This document shows positions 26,523-35,272 of a stretch of 64,000 nucleotides of DNA, one piece after another. The stretch comes from Pseudorhodobacter wandonensis. GTDB lineage: Bacteria; Pseudomonadota; Alphaproteobacteria; Rhodobacterales; Rhodobacteraceae. The DNA lies in assembly GCF_001202035.1 (NCBI RefSeq), contig NZ_LGHT01000036.1, positions 248,001-312,000 of the forward strand. The letters run 5' to 3'. A program made the translations under genes and the position numbers. How positions within the stretch are numbered: the first letter of the stretch is position 1; every line of letters starts with the position of its first letter. The notes beneath the pieces are model-generated. The model ran no database searches. It saw only the letters and a program-made list of their open reading frames with translations, and was not told the origin of the DNA.

Positions 26523-27602
26523 TCAGCGGGGCATCTGGAAATGTTTGGACAATTTCAGCCCTTGGCCCTGATAATTCGACGCAATTCCAGTGCCATAGAG
26601 CGCCTCGGGCCGTGCGGCCATACGCTCGTACACCAGCCGCCCCACCACCTGCCCGTGCTCAAGCACAAAGGGCGCCTCGTGGCAGCGTACCTCTAGCACG
26701 CCGCGCGACCCCGCACCGCCTGCTTGCGCCCAACCAAAACCGGGGTCAAAAAAGCCCGCGTAATGCACCCGAAACTCGCCCACCATCGCCAGATAGGGCG
26801 CCATTTCGGCAGCATAATCCGGGGGGATCGTCACAGTCTCGCGGCTGACCAAAATATAGAAGGCACCGGGGTCAAGGATAATGCGGCCGTCACGGCTGCG
26901 CACATCTTCCCAGAAATCACGCGCAGGGTAATGGCCGATACGGTCAAGGTCGATCACACCGGTATGCGGTTTGGCGCGAAACCCGATCAGATCATCGTGG
27001 CCCGCCTGCAAGTCGACCGAAAAGCCCAAACCCTCAGAAATCACCGCATTACCCGAAACCAGCGGCTCGGATGCGTGCAGCGCGGTCAGCGCAGCGTCAT
27101 CCAGCACCGATTGACCGTCGCGAAACCGGATCTGGTTCAGCCGCATTCCGGGGCGCACCAGCACGGAAAAGCTGCGCGGGCAAACCTCGGCATAAAGCGG
27201 GCCGTCATAGCCGGGCGCAATTCGGTCAAACTCCACCCCGCCATCGGTGATCGTGCGGGTCAGCAAATCCAACCGGCCGGTTGATGATTTTGCATTCGCC
27301 ACCGCCGTCAGCCCTTTTGGCAGCGTAAAACGCTCCATCAAGGGAATCACATAGACGCAGCCTTTTTCCAACACAGCACCATTCGACAGGTCAACGCGGT
27401 GCATCTCAAACTCGGCTATCCGCTCGGCCACGGTGCGACCGTGCCCTGCCAGAAATGACGCGCGCACGCGGTAAGCCACAGTACCCAAACGCAAATCCAG
27501 GCTGGCAGGTTGAATCTGGTCGGCCCGCACATCTGGCGTTGCGGCAATCGCGCCACTGTCGATCAACCCGCGCAGGGTTTGGGATGGCAAAACTCCGGTC
27601 AT
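26523..27602 (-). CDS. dCTP deaminase-like protein, two-domain form
   Basis: 359 residues. Two successive dUTPase/dCTP deaminase-type folds: ADQIQPASLDLRLG (residues about 26-39) with AKSSTGRLDLLTRTI, then a second copy with a GVIDLDRIGHYPARDFWE segment. Such proteins are annotated 2'-deoxycytidine 5'-triphosphate deaminase and feed dUTP/dTTP synthesis. The second ATG (27602) is chosen because GGAGG then lies eight bases upstream; the frame itself runs on through the tRNA gene to 27740, which cannot be coding. Minus strand, downstream of tRNA-Pro. Confidence 0.82.
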   Translation of the reverse strand: MTGVLPSQTLRGLIDSGAIAATPDVRADQIQPASLDLRLGTVAYRVRASFLAGHGRTVAERIAEFEMHRVDLSNGAVLEKGCVYVIPLMERFTLPKGLTAVANAKSSTGRLDLLTRTITDGGVEFDRIAPGYDGPLYAEVCPRSFSVLVRPGMRLNQIRFRDGQSVLDDAALTALHASEPLVSGNAVISEGLGFSVDLQAGHDDLIGFRAKPHTGVIDLDRIGHYPARDFWEDVRSRDGRIILDPGAFYILVSRETVTIPPDYAAEMAPYLAMVGEFRVHYAGFFDPGFGWAQAGGAGSRGVLEVRCHEAPFVLEHGQVVGRLVYERMAARPEALYGTGIASNYQGQGLKLSKHFQMPR

Positions 27603-27679
27603 CGTCATCTCCTCCGCAAGGTCGCCAGAAACAGAACCGCCCGCGCCTGTATTAAACAGGGCGGGCGGGCTCTGGTAAA

Positions 27680-27756
27680 TGGTCGGGCTAGCGAGATTCG
27701 AACTCACGACCTTTCGTCCCCCAGACGAACGCGCTACCATGCTGCGCTATAGCCCG
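27680..27756 (-). tRNA. tRNA-Pro (GGG)
   Basis: The 77-base cloverleaf reads 5'-CGGGCTA at 27756 and ends TAGCCCG-A-CCA at 27680, with encoded CCA. D stem GCGC/GCGC, anticodon stem TTCGT/ACGAA around loop CTGGGGG giving anticodon GGG, and T arm GTGAG-TTCGAAT-CTCGC. Proline tRNAs start with CGGG. Confidence 0.96.
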
Positions 27757-27820
27757 ACACTGGCGCTTTCATACCGATATTCCGGGCAGGGGCAAGCCTG
27801 AAAGTGCCATTTGCGCGGAT

Positions 27821-28687
27821 TTAGCGGCGCGGTACCCGACCCAAATCACCGACCCGATTGCGCAGCGCCTCTAATCGCTGGACCAGCACCTTCACTTGCG
27901 GAGCGCGCGCACCAAACGCACCCCGATACAAAGGGCGCAATTCGGCAGGCAACCATTCGGCGTGGATTTCCGAGACATCCATCGCGGGCAATTCGGGTAT
28001 GGCAGGCTTTGCCTCCGGCGCGGCGTCGGGGCTAGGCGTGTCATCTGGTGGGGGGGCATCCGGCATTGCGTCTTGATCCAGCATTTCCGCCACAGCCTTT
28101 GTGGCTAGGTCTTGGCCTGCGTCATCCTCAGCATAGGTACTATCCTCGGCATCCAGAAAAATATTGTTGGCCTCTGCAGCGTCCTCTGCCTCACCGTCCG
28201 ATTCTACCTCTGGCAAAGTATCTGGCTGCGGCTCGTCTTCCGGCGCAAATGGCAGTTCTGGTGCAGCATCGTCTGACGTTGCCGAAACGGCAACAGGTTC
28301 TGCAGGCGTGGCGCTTGGCGCAGGTTTTTTCTTTGGAAACAACGGAATAGGCTCGGCCACCCGCGGCTCTGGTTCTGGCTCGGGCGCGATGTCCAATTCG
28401 GCATCGTCATAGCCATCTTCGTCGGATAGGCCCGAAACATGCCTGACCCCTTGCTCGCGCAGTACTTTTTGCACCCCGCGAATGGTCAGCCCTTGGTCGT
28501 GCAACAGCTTGCGAATGCCGGTCAGCAGATCAACATCAGCAGGCCGGTAATACCTGCGGCCTCCCGCACGCTTTACAGGTTTGATTTGTGGAAAACGACT
28601 TTCCCAAAACCGCAGAACATGGGCCGGTGTGTCCAGAAGTTCCGCCACCTCGCTGATTGTGCGAAAGGCATCGGGCGATTTATCCAT
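27821..28687 (-). CDS. MerR-family transcriptional regulator with acidic linker
   Basis: 288 residues. N-terminal MerR helix-turn-helix (residues 9-75): [25 protein letters not shown] and [17 protein letters not shown] long Asp/Glu/Pro/Ala-rich segment (about 95-235) is probably disordered, and a short C-terminal helical region follows ([18 protein letters not shown]). No metal-binding Cys cluster, so it is not a classical metal sensor. It lies 25 bases after ihfA on the same strand, a conserved arrangement in this group. Confidence 0.88.
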   Translation of the reverse strand: MDKSPDAFRTISEVAELLDTPAHVLRFWESRFPQIKPVKRAGGRRYYRPADVDLLTGIRKLLHDQGLTIRGVQKVLREQGVRHVSGLSDEDGYDDAELDIAPEPEPEPRVAEPIPLFPKKKPAPSATPAEPVAVSATSDDAAPELPFAPEDEPQPDTLPEVESDGEAEDAAEANNIFLDAEDSTYAEDDAGQDLATKAVAEMLDQDAMPDAPPPDDTPSPDAAPEAKPAIPELPAMDVSEIHAEWLPAELRPLYRGAFGARAPQVKVLVQRLEALRNRVGDLGRVPRR

Positions 28688-28712
28688 CAGTTTTCCTCAG
28701 TCTCGGGTGCGC

Positions 28713-29015
28713 TCAGGCCTTGGCGCCAGCCGCGACTCGATCTTTCATCAGATGCGAGGGGCGGAAGGTCAAAACGCGGCGCGGGCTAATCGGCACTTCG
28801 TCACCCGTTTTGGGATTGCGGCCCACACGTGCGGTTTTGTCACGAATGGAAAACGTTCCAAAGGATGAGATCTTAACTGTTTCACCGGATGCCAAAGCAT
28901 CTGACAAATGTGCCAAAACGCTTTCCACCAATTGCGACGATTCATTGCGTGACAAGCCTACTTCGCGAAACACAGCTTCGCTCAGGTCCATACGCGTTAA
29001 GGTTTTTTCACTCAT
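28713..29015 (-). CDS. ihfA: Integration host factor alpha subunit
   Basis: 100 residues of the HU/IHF family: [22 protein letters not shown], then [30 protein letters not shown] with the DNA-intercalating Pro in the beta arm (RNPKTGDEV). IHF bends DNA in replication, recombination and transcription. IHF has also been linked to GTA production in Rhodobacter. It lies between fabH and the MerR gene. Confidence 0.95.
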   Translation of the reverse strand: MSEKTLTRMDLSEAVFREVGLSRNESSQLVESVLAHLSDALASGETVKISSFGTFSIRDKTARVGRNPKTGDEVPISPRRVLTFRPSHLMKDRVAAGAKA

Positions 29016-29116
29016 TCTGTTCCCCCGGGTTTTTCAAAAGGATGCGCGGTTTGAAAACTCAAGTCAATATCAGAGACTTGCACCAAGGTCTTGCAATGCG
29101 AAATTAAGGTAAAACC

Positions 29117-30091
29117 TTACCAGCGCAGAACCACGGCGCCCCACGCCAGGCCACCGCCAATCGCCTCGGCCACCAACAGGTCGCCTTGCTTGATCTGGCC
29201 ACGCGCCACCCCGACCGACAGCGCCAGCGGAATCGACGCGGCCGAGGTGTTGCCGTGATCTTGCACGGTCAAAACCACCCGCTCCATCGGTACTTCCATA
29301 CGGGCGGCGGTTGCCGAAATGATCCGCAGATTGGCCTGATGCGGTACAATCCAATCCACATCGGGGCCGGAAAGCCCAATTTTTTCCAACGCGGCATGGG
29401 CGGTTTCTGCCAGTTTTTCAACGGCTTGCCGGAATAGCGGGTTGCCTTGCATCCGCAACTTGCCCGATTGACCGTTCGTCGAGACACCACCATCGACATA
29501 AAGCATATCTTTGTGGCGCCCGTCCGAATTCAAATCGGCCGCCAGCACACCCCGGTCGCTGATCGCGCCGGTGCCGGTCTCGGCCTCTAAAATCAAAGCC
29601 CCCGCACCATCGCCAAACAGCACACAGGTGGAACGGTCGGTCCAATCCATAATCCGGCTAAAGGTTTCGGCGCCGATCACCAAAACGCGTTTGGCCTGAC
29701 CGGCAAGAATCAGCGCATTGGCGGTGCTCAGCGCAAAAACAAACCCCGCACAAACCGCCTGCACGTCAAAGCCAAAGCCCCGCGTCATGCCCAATTTGCC
29801 CTGCACCATCGTCGCGACTGACGGAAATGTCAGGTCGGGGGTCGAGGTTGCAACCACAATCGCGTCAATATCATCGGGCAAAAAACCGGCACTTTTCAGC
29901 GCCATTTCAGCAGCTTTGGTGGCCAGATCAGACGTGGTTTCCCCCTCGGCCGCGAAATGCCGCCGCTCAATGCCTGACCGGCTGCGAATCCATTCGTCCG
30001 ACGTGTCAAGGCTCGCCTCGAACTCGGAATTCGGCACAACGCGTGCAGGCAAGTAATGCCCGACGCCTTTTACAACGGCACGAATCGTCAT
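29117..30091 (-). CDS. fabH: Beta-ketoacyl-ACP synthase III
   Basis: 324 residues. FabH starts fatty-acid chains by joining acetyl-CoA and malonyl-ACP. The catalytic Cys is in FDVQAVCAGFVFALSTA, the His in VDWIVPHQANLRI and the Asn in VQDHGNTSAASIPLAL. The start overlaps the plsX stop by four bases, so the two are coupled, as in the common rpmF-plsX-fabH order. Confidence 0.96.
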   Translation of the reverse strand: MTIRAVVKGVGHYLPARVVPNSEFEASLDTSDEWIRSRSGIERRHFAAEGETTSDLATKAAEMALKSAGFLPDDIDAIVVATSTPDLTFPSVATMVQGKLGMTRGFGFDVQAVCAGFVFALSTANALILAGQAKRVLVIGAETFSRIMDWTDRSTCVLFGDGAGALILEAETGTGAISDRGVLAADLNSDGRHKDMLYVDGGVSTNGQSGKLRMQGNPLFRQAVEKLAETAHAALEKIGLSGPDVDWIVPHQANLRIISATAARMEVPMERVVLTVQDHGNTSAASIPLALSVGVARGQIKQGDLLVAEAIGGGLAWGAVVLRW

Positions 30092-31221
30092 GTTAGCTCA
30101 CCATCCTTTGAAACCACGTCCCGACCCTCAGGCTGCCCTGTGCGGCCTGCCGTTGCAACACGTGCGGCCAAACGTTCGGTAAACCCCGATTTGGCCAGAT
30201 CAAAGGCCAGCTTCAACGCCGCCGCAACGCCGGTCGCATCGGCCGAGCCATGCGATTTAACCACTGTGCCATTTAGCCCAAGGAAAACGCCGCCATTCAC
30301 CCGCCGCGGGTCAATCCGCTTTTGCAGCCGCCGCAGCGCTCCCATCGCCAGCAAAGCCCCGATTTTGGACAAGATAGAAGAGCCAAGCGCCTCGCGCATG
30401 AAATCCGAAATCAGCTTTGCCGTGCCTTCGCCGGTTTTCAACGCGATATTGCCGTTGAACCCGTCGGTCACGATCACATCCACGCGGTCACTGGGAATAT
30501 CGCCGCCTTCAACGAAACCGACGAAATCGAAATCGCCCACAGCAGCCAGCGCGGGCATTTGCTCAAACGCTTGCTTCAGCTCGGGGCGGCCTTTGTTTTC
30601 TTCGGTGCCGACATTCAGCAACCCGACGCGCGGACGCTTCAGGTTTAACCCGTTGCGGGCATAAGATGCCCCCATCGTCGCAAATTGCAGCAAGTCTTCG
30701 GGGTCGGCCTTAACATCGGCGCCAACGTCTAACATTACGTTAAACCCGCCGGGGTTGCGCGACGGCCAAAGGCAGGCAATGGCCGGCCGTGTCACACCGG
30801 GCAAGCGGCGCAAGCGAATCATCGAAATTGCCATCAGCGCACCGGTATTGCCGCAAGAAACGGCAACCGTCGCCTCACCTTGTTTAACGCTTTCAATGCA
30901 AGACCACATCGAGGTGCCTTCACCATTGCGCATCACCTGCGATGGCTTGTCCTCCATTGTCACCACACGCGGGGCGTGGCGCAACGTACAACGCCCGGCA
31001 AGGGCCGGGTGTTTGGCAACCAAAGGCGTTAAGACGGCCTCATCGCCATGCAAAATGAACCCGATTGCCGGGTTCTTTTCTGCAGAGAACACAAGACCTG
31101 CAACAACAGCTGCAGGTCCACGGTCGCCGCCCATAGCATCAACTGAAATAACAATAAGTTGACCGCTTTGCCCCAAGGGGGATGTACCGGTCGCCACGTT
31201 TGTGTGGGTGCTTATCGTCAT
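30088..31221 (-). CDS. plsX: Phosphate acyltransferase PlsX
   Basis: 377 residues. PlsX makes acyl-phosphate from acyl-ACP, the acyl donor for PlsY in phospholipid synthesis. Motifs: IVISVDAMGGDRGP, AVSCGNTGALMAIS, VMLDVGADVKADPEDLLQFA and VIVTDGFNGNIALKTGEG. The N-terminus has about 20 extra residues before the conserved ISVDAMGGD; the in-frame ATG at 31221 is kept. Within the yceD-rpmF-plsX-fabH run. Confidence 0.95.
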   Translation of the reverse strand: MTISTHTNVATGTSPLGQSGQLIVISVDAMGGDRGPAAVVAGLVFSAEKNPAIGFILHGDEAVLTPLVAKHPALAGRCTLRHAPRVVTMEDKPSQVMRNGEGTSMWSCIESVKQGEATVAVSCGNTGALMAISMIRLRRLPGVTRPAIACLWPSRNPGGFNVMLDVGADVKADPEDLLQFATMGASYARNGLNLKRPRVGLLNVGTEENKGRPELKQAFEQMPALAAVGDFDFVGFVEGGDIPSDRVDVIVTDGFNGNIALKTGEGTAKLISDFMREALGSSILSKIGALLAMGALRRLQKRIDPRRVNGGVFLGLNGTVVKSHGSADATGVAAALKLAFDLAKSGFTERLAARVATAGRTGQPEGRDVVSKDGELT

Positions 31222-31244
31222 ACGTCAGGCGAGTGACAAACGGC

Positions 31245-31451
31245 TTACGCCGCGTCCTCGTCAAGATCGATTTCTTCGGTCGAGGCAATAACTTCGCGTG
31301 CGTCATAGTGACCGCATGCGCCACAAACGTGGTGCGGGCGCTTCAACTCGCCGCAGTTAGAGCATTCTGCTGGGTTAGACGCTACCAAAGCATCGTGTGC
31401 ACGACGCATGTTGCGCTTGGATTTAGTGACTTTGTTCTGCGGGACAGCCAT
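31245..31451 (-). CDS. rpmF: Ribosomal protein L32
   Basis: 68 residues, start [22 protein letters not shown]. The four-cysteine zinc ribbon [18 protein letters not shown] is intact, so this is the zinc-binding (C+) form. Placed 23 bases upstream of plsX, as in many bacteria. Confidence 0.97.
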   Translation of the reverse strand: MAVPQNKVTKSKRNMRRAHDALVASNPAECSNCGELKRPHHVCGACGHYDAREVIASTEEIDLDEDAA

Positions 31452-31625
31452 GTCTCGACCTCGGGTTACTGAGGGCTAATGCCCTGATTTTCCTTTGGGA
31501 TCTGGCAGTAACTCACATGTATGAGCGCGTCTGATCCACGATGTAAACGAGCGCGGAACATACTGGGATTCTGCGCATGTGCAAGCCCTTTCTGTCGCAC
31601 AAGTCAAACCTGCGCGGCAACCGCT

Positions 31626-32216
31626 TTATTCTGCTTCATTTTCAGGCTTTTCCAGCTTGGCCTTCAGCGCGGCCAGCCCGGCAAACGGCTTTAGATCAGA
31701 ATCACGCAGTGGCGCCGTGCCGGGGGCCGTAAACTCGGACACGTCCAAAACCGCCCCTTCGGCACGTGGAAACGGGGGGAGGGCCAGCGACAACGCCTCA
31801 ACCGCCACATGGCCTACATCAATCACCTCGGTCAGTGCCTCGGTGGTGTCGTCGTCGATTTCGACCTCGTCGCCTTTGGGGTTTTCCCAATTCGCCAGAT
31901 AAACCCGCGCCACCGGCTCGCTGATCGTCGTTACCACAGGGGCAAGGGTCACGGCGCAGGGTTGCTCGACCACAGCCGTCAACACGGCCTCAAGCGCGAA
32001 ATCATGCCGGCCTTTTGGCGCAATCATTCCGGCAAACTGTAACTTGCTGATGGCAGTAATGCCCAGATACTCGGCAATCGCTGCCCGCATCTTGGCATTC
32101 GGGGTCAGGTCAAACCGGCTGGGCTTGCGGCTTGACAGGCTGGCCACCCGATACTCTTCGCTGAACGGAATGGCCGCAATGCCCTCGTCGCCGGTCCGAT
32201 GATGGTTTTGTGTCAT
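31626..32216 (-). CDS. YceD/DUF177 family protein
   Basis: 196 residues. The family core runs from about residue 40 to 150, with GRHDFALEAVLTAVVEQPCAVTLAPV (the usual C-x-x-C/T strand reduced to one Cys) and the acidic DEVEIDDDTTEALTEVIDVGHVAVEALSLALPPFPR. YceD proteins co-occur with rpmF and are thought to help 23S rRNA folding or processing. A 174-base gap to rpmF contains a small hairpin and may hold a second promoter. Divergent from bamE. Confidence 0.87.
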   Translation of the reverse strand: MTQNHHRTGDEGIAAIPFSEEYRVASLSSRKPSRFDLTPNAKMRAAIAEYLGITAISKLQFAGMIAPKGRHDFALEAVLTAVVEQPCAVTLAPVVTTISEPVARVYLANWENPKGDEVEIDDDTTEALTEVIDVGHVAVEALSLALPPFPRAEGAVLDVSEFTAPGTAPLRDSDLKPFAGLAALKAKLEKPENEAE

Positions 32217-32385
32217 TCTGGGTCCTTTTCTGTAATCTGGCAGCTTTTACATGCCCGATTGGTATTCGGCGGCATCCTTAATGCGTTCCTTTCTTGAACA
32301 GAAGCCTATCCTTCTGTAAGCCAAAGGCAACGCCGGAAATCCGGATCGGGATACGGGGCTTGTGCCTCATAGGCAAGAGGGTGCG

Positions 32386-32853
32386 ATGGAAGTGCAGGCA
32401 GGCAAGATGAAAACGCGGTTCGTGCAAGTGGTCATGGCAGGGTGCATTGTTCTGCTATCGGCATGTTCCGCGATCTATCGCAACCACGGATATGTGCCAA
32501 CCGACCTAGAGTTGGAGCCGGTAAAAGTGGGTGTATCGACACAAGAAGATGTCGCCGCGACAATCGGTCGGCCCTCGGCTGCGGGTCTTTTGAACGATAC
32601 CGGCTGGTACTATGTTCAAAGCCGTTTCATGCAAAAAGGCCCCAACGCGCCCGAAGAAATCGACCGTAAAGTCCTTGCGATTACGTTTGATAAGCGTGGA
32701 GTCGTTGAAAATATCGAGCGTTTTGGTCTGGCCGAAGGCCGCGTCGTTGCCTTGTCACGCCGCGTGACCGACACCAATATCAAAGGTGTTGGCTTCTTGC
32801 GTCAGCTGTTCAGCAGCGTCGGCAGGCTGCGTGCCAAAGACATCGTGAAATAA
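32386..32853 (+). CDS. bamE: Outer membrane assembly lipoprotein BamE
   Basis: 155 residues. A lipoprotein signal (hydrophobic run ending in LLSACSAIYRNHGY) gives a lipidated Cys, followed by the SmpA/OmlA domain with EPVKVGVSTQEDVAATIGRPSAAG and VLAITFDKRGVVENIERF. BamE stabilises the BAM complex that inserts outer-membrane beta barrels. The ATG at 32386 has AGAGGG at good spacing; the ATG at 32407 would give a shorter but equally plausible signal peptide. Confidence 0.9.
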   Translation: MEVQAGKMKTRFVQVVMAGCIVLLSACSAIYRNHGYVPTDLELEPVKVGVSTQEDVAATIGRPSAAGLLNDTGWYYVQSRFMQKGPNAPEEIDRKVLAITFDKRGVVENIERFGLAEGRVVALSRRVTDTNIKGVGFLRQLFSSVGRLRAKDIVK

Positions 32854-32880
32854 CAACCCCGTCAGGGCGGTTCATTCTGA

Positions 32881-32914
32881 AAAGGGCTGACGCGCTACCG
32901 CTTCAGCCCTTTTT
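32881..32914 (+). terminator. Rho-independent terminator after bamE
   Basis: AAAGGGCTGA (32881-32890) pairs with TCAGCCCTTT (32903-32912), followed by further T, 28 bases after the bamE stop. A-run on the left side allows it to work in both directions. Confidence 0.85.
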
Positions 32915-33152
32915 GCTGTCTGCTGCAAGGGCGATGCAACCGACAACGCGAAATGCGGCTGCATCGTTGCCCCGATTGCGTCCATTCCGCTTGGGCAAAT
33001 GATTCGCCATCGCACCGGCCGCGCCTGCCATTTTGCAGCCCCGCGGCGCGACTCTGCCTTGCATCACAGCGCGGCTGCCCGCATATTTGCACGCACCGGC
33101 GCCATTATTTACCAGGAACGGCAAACCAATTTCGGGCCAAAGGATTCTCTCG
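32915..33152. other. Gene-free region before the OlsB-like gene
   Basis: Frames here on both strands are short, rich in Arg/Cys and without family features. The in-frame extension of the OlsB-like gene to 33033 is also atypical. AAAGGA at 33139-33144 is the ribosome-binding site of the next gene. No clear operator seen. Confidence 0.4.
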
Positions 33153-33896
33153 GTGCTGCAGCTGCGCAAAGGCCACTACCTAAGTCGGGCAGCCACAAGC
33201 CACACCGACCTGGCAGCGGCCCTTGCCTTGCGTCAACGCTGTTTTGCCCCGTCTGCCGCAGTAATCGACGCGCCCGCCGAACCTGACAGCTATGATGCCC
33301 GCTGCAGCCAGATCATCGTCGAAGATATCCGGACGGCTACGGTAGTTTGCTGCTTTCGGGTGATGTATCTGGAAACCGCCGCCAGCCTGCCGAACAGCTA
33401 TTCGGCGCAGTTTTACGATTTATCCGCGCTTGCGCAGTTTCAAGGGCCGATGCTGGAAATTGGCCGCTTCTGTTTGCACCCCGATCATCATGACCCCGAT
33501 ATATTACGCATGGCTTGGGGTGCGCTGACCCAATGGGTCGATGCTGCAGGGGTGCGCCTGCTGTTTGGTTGCAGCTCTTTCGCAGGGGATGATCCGCGCC
33601 TGCACTTGAATGCCTTTTGCTTGCTGCACGCAAAACACGCGGCCCCCAGCCAGTGGCGGCCCAAGGCCAAAGCCCCCGAGATTTTCGATTTCGCCAAAGA
33701 GCTGAAAGGCCTAGCGCCAGTCACTGGCCAAAATGGCGTGCCGCCGCTGCTGCGCACCTATTTGCTTATGGGCGGCTGGGTCAGCGATCACGCGGTTTAT
33801 GACCGGCAGATGCAGACCATGCATGTCTTTACCGCTGTCGAGATCGCGGCAATCCCGCCTGCACGCGTGCGGCTGCTACGGGCTGTCGCGGGTTAG
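33153..33896 (+). CDS. Ornithine-lipid N-acyltransferase (OlsB-like, GNAT fold)
   Basis: 247 residues from GTG 33153, which has AAAGGA nine bases upstream. Features of the OlsB/hemolysin-like acyltransferases: ALALRQRCFAP near the start, CFRVMYL strand, ENxx-like MLEIGRFCLHPDHHDPDILRMAWGAL and LLFGCSSFAGDDP. OlsB moves a 3-hydroxyacyl chain from ACP to ornithine to make lyso-ornithine lipid, a common phosphorus-free lipid of marine Rhodobacteraceae. The partner OlsA is not visible here. The 3' end overlaps the next minus-strand gene by four bases. Confidence 0.85.
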   Translation: MLQLRKGHYLSRAATSHTDLAAALALRQRCFAPSAAVIDAPAEPDSYDARCSQIIVEDIRTATVVCCFRVMYLETAASLPNSYSAQFYDLSALAQFQGPMLEIGRFCLHPDHHDPDILRMAWGALTQWVDAAGVRLLFGCSSFAGDDPRLHLNAFCLLHAKHAAPSQWRPKAKAPEIFDFAKELKGLAPVTGQNGVPPLLRTYLLMGGWVSDHAVYDRQMQTMHVFTAVEIAAIPPARVRLLRAVAG

Positions 33897-34270
33897 GGCT
33901 TGGGCTTGGGCTTGCGCTCAACCACGCCCAAGAAATCCAGTGCCGCCTCAAGCGCGCTGTTTCTATCGCCCGCGCTTGCAGCTTGCGCCTTTAAACCATC
34001 AAAAATTTTGCGCAACGCGGCTTTTTCGGCGCCGGCGCAATCATTCCACGGGCGGCCTTGCAGCCCCATCACCATTGCATAATAGCCAATGAAATGCGGC
34101 CTGACGCCTGTGCGCAGCAACGCCAGATAGGCGGTATCGGCCCCCATGGCCCGCAATTGCGCGGCCGAGGTGATGCCCGCCTTGGCAAAGGCCGCTTCGG
34201 TTGCTGGCCCCAGATTCGGAATGCTGGAAATTGAAGTGCTGTCTGTGACATGTGCTGGCGGCAAGGTCAT
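33893..34270 (-). CDS. TfoX C-terminal domain protein
   Basis: 125 residues. SISSIPNLGPATEAAFAKAGITSAAQLRAMGADTAYLALL is the helix-hairpin-helix-like TfoX C-terminal domain; there is no N-terminal TfoX domain. The tail is Lys/Pro-rich (VERKPKPKP). Related domains appear in competence regulators, but solitary C-terminal copies have unknown roles. It is convergent with the OlsB-like gene. Confidence 0.82.
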   Translation of the reverse strand: MTLPPAHVTDSTSISSIPNLGPATEAAFAKAGITSAAQLRAMGADTAYLALLRTGVRPHFIGYYAMVMGLQGRPWNDCAGAEKAALRKIFDGLKAQAASAGDRNSALEAALDFLGVVERKPKPKP

Positions 34271-34292
34271 TCCCCGTTTTCCGCCAAGGTTA

Positions 34293-34312
34293 GCCTGACC
34301 CGAAGGTCAGGC
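34293..34312 (-). terminator. UUCG-loop hairpin between the Q-rich mini-gene and tfoX-like gene
   Basis: GCCTGACC-TTCG-GGTCAGGC on the minus strand: a perfect 8-bp stem with a very stable UUCG tetraloop, 20 bases past the mini-gene stop. No T-run follows, so it may cap the transcript rather than terminate it. Confidence 0.5.
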
Positions 34313-34331
34313 CAACTGATTTAAGTGGGGC

Positions 34332-34460
34332 TTAGATCGACGCCCAGTCGCGAAAGACCGTCTGGCCTTGTTGCTGGCTGCCGCTTGGGGTTTGACCCTG
34401 CTGCTGCGAAGTCGGGGCAGGGGTGCTGCCTTGTTGCGGGGTCACTGGTGATTTCGTCAT
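34332..34460 (-). CDS. Gln/Pro/Ser-rich 42-residue mini-protein
   Basis: ATG at 34460 (GGAAACAG upstream) opens a 42-codon frame ending TAA at 34332-34334. The product starts MTKSPVTPQQGSTPAPTS, carries three QQG/QQQG clusters and ends QTVFRDWASI. Low complexity in the middle and an aromatic/acidic end suggest a disordered protein with a short C-terminal binding motif. A stable hairpin follows the stop. I recognise no family; it could also be a chance frame. Confidence 0.5.
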   Translation of the reverse strand: MTKSPVTPQQGSTPAPTSQQQGQTPSGSQQQGQTVFRDWASI

Positions 34461-34695
34461 GCTCTGTTTCCATCTGTGACGACTGTCTTGCAACAGCCAG
34501 ATCACTAAAGTTTTAAGGGCTCTCGCGGCCGATCAATGACCACAAAAAGGCAAGTTTGCGGCGACTTAATCCGGCCAAACCAAAGCCGCAAGGGGGAGTT
34601 TTCCCAAAAAACAAAAGCACTCTGAAACCGGTTGGAAATAGGCGAAATCCAGCCGTGCCCGATGCAAAAACGCAACAGACCGTCAGGCCCGGTAT

Positions 34696-35130
34696 TTAGG
34701 CCACCATCAACAAGCGCTTCAGCTCGGTGTTGTTTTTGGTAAGGTCGGCTACAGTATAGCGGTTCAAGGCAGTGTAAAACGCATCCAGCGCCTCGGAAAA
34801 AGCGGATTTCAGGCTGCAGCAATCTACCAACGGGCAATTGCCCTTATCTGCTTCCATACATTCGGTCAGCGGCACATCGCCTTCAAAGGTACGCACAACC
34901 TCGCCCACCTGCAGTTCCGCCGGATCGCGTTGCAGCACCAACCCCCCGGACCGGCCGCGCACCGTGGTAATCAGCCCCGCCAGCGCCAGCTTGTGAATGA
35001 CCTGCGCCAAATGGTTTTCCGACGCATTGCACGCCTCGGCGATTTCGTTTTTGCGCACCACGCGGCCTTTGTTCACGGCGCAAAACATCAAAGTACGCAT
35101 TGCAAGGTTTGTCCGAACGGTCAGTCTCAT
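34696..35130 (-). CDS. Rrf2-family iron-sulfur regulator, NsrR-like
   Basis: 144 residues from the ATG at 35130 (MRLTVRTNLAMRTLMFCAVN); the frame extends to 35217 without family match. A winged helix (about 20-65: EIAEACNASENHLAQVIHKL, GRSGGLVL) is followed by a cysteine cluster ECMEADKGNCPLVDCCSL, which should hold a [2Fe-2S] or [4Fe-4S] cluster. These features fit NsrR, the nitric-oxide sensor, better than IscR, since no isc genes are near. A TGAT-N4-ATCA site lies 56 bases upstream. Divergent from glgP. Confidence 0.85.
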   Translation of the reverse strand: MRLTVRTNLAMRTLMFCAVNKGRVVRKNEIAEACNASENHLAQVIHKLALAGLITTVRGRSGGLVLQRDPAELQVGEVVRTFEGDVPLTECMEADKGNCPLVDCCSLKSAFSEALDAFYTALNRYTVADLTKNNTELKRLLMVA

Positions 35131-35185
35131 CATTTGCCCCCATCTGATCCGCTGCAAGGCTAACGTGGTCCAATCGGGGCTGCCA

Positions 35186-35197
35186 TGATCTAGATCA
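35186..35197 (-). promoter_or_regulatory. FNR/NnrR-type box upstream of the nsrR-like gene
   Basis: TGATCTAGATCA, a perfect palindrome with the TGAT-N4-ATCA core of FNR/CRP-family sites (consensus TTGAT-N4-ATCAA; 12 of 14 with flanks). It lies 56-67 bases before the nsrR-like start. It suggests that expression responds to oxygen or nitric oxide through FnrL or NnrR. Confidence 0.55.
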
Positions 35198-35272
35198 GTG
35201 AGTCTTTGCTGCAACATTATTGGACCGCTTGCCCAAATTTTGGCTCAGTTTTGGGCTACGAGGCATCATGCG

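Noticed and set aside
27603-27740. Upstream extension of the dCTP deaminase-like frame
   Set aside because: It runs through tRNA-Pro, so it cannot be coding; the ATG at 27602 has GGAGG upstream.
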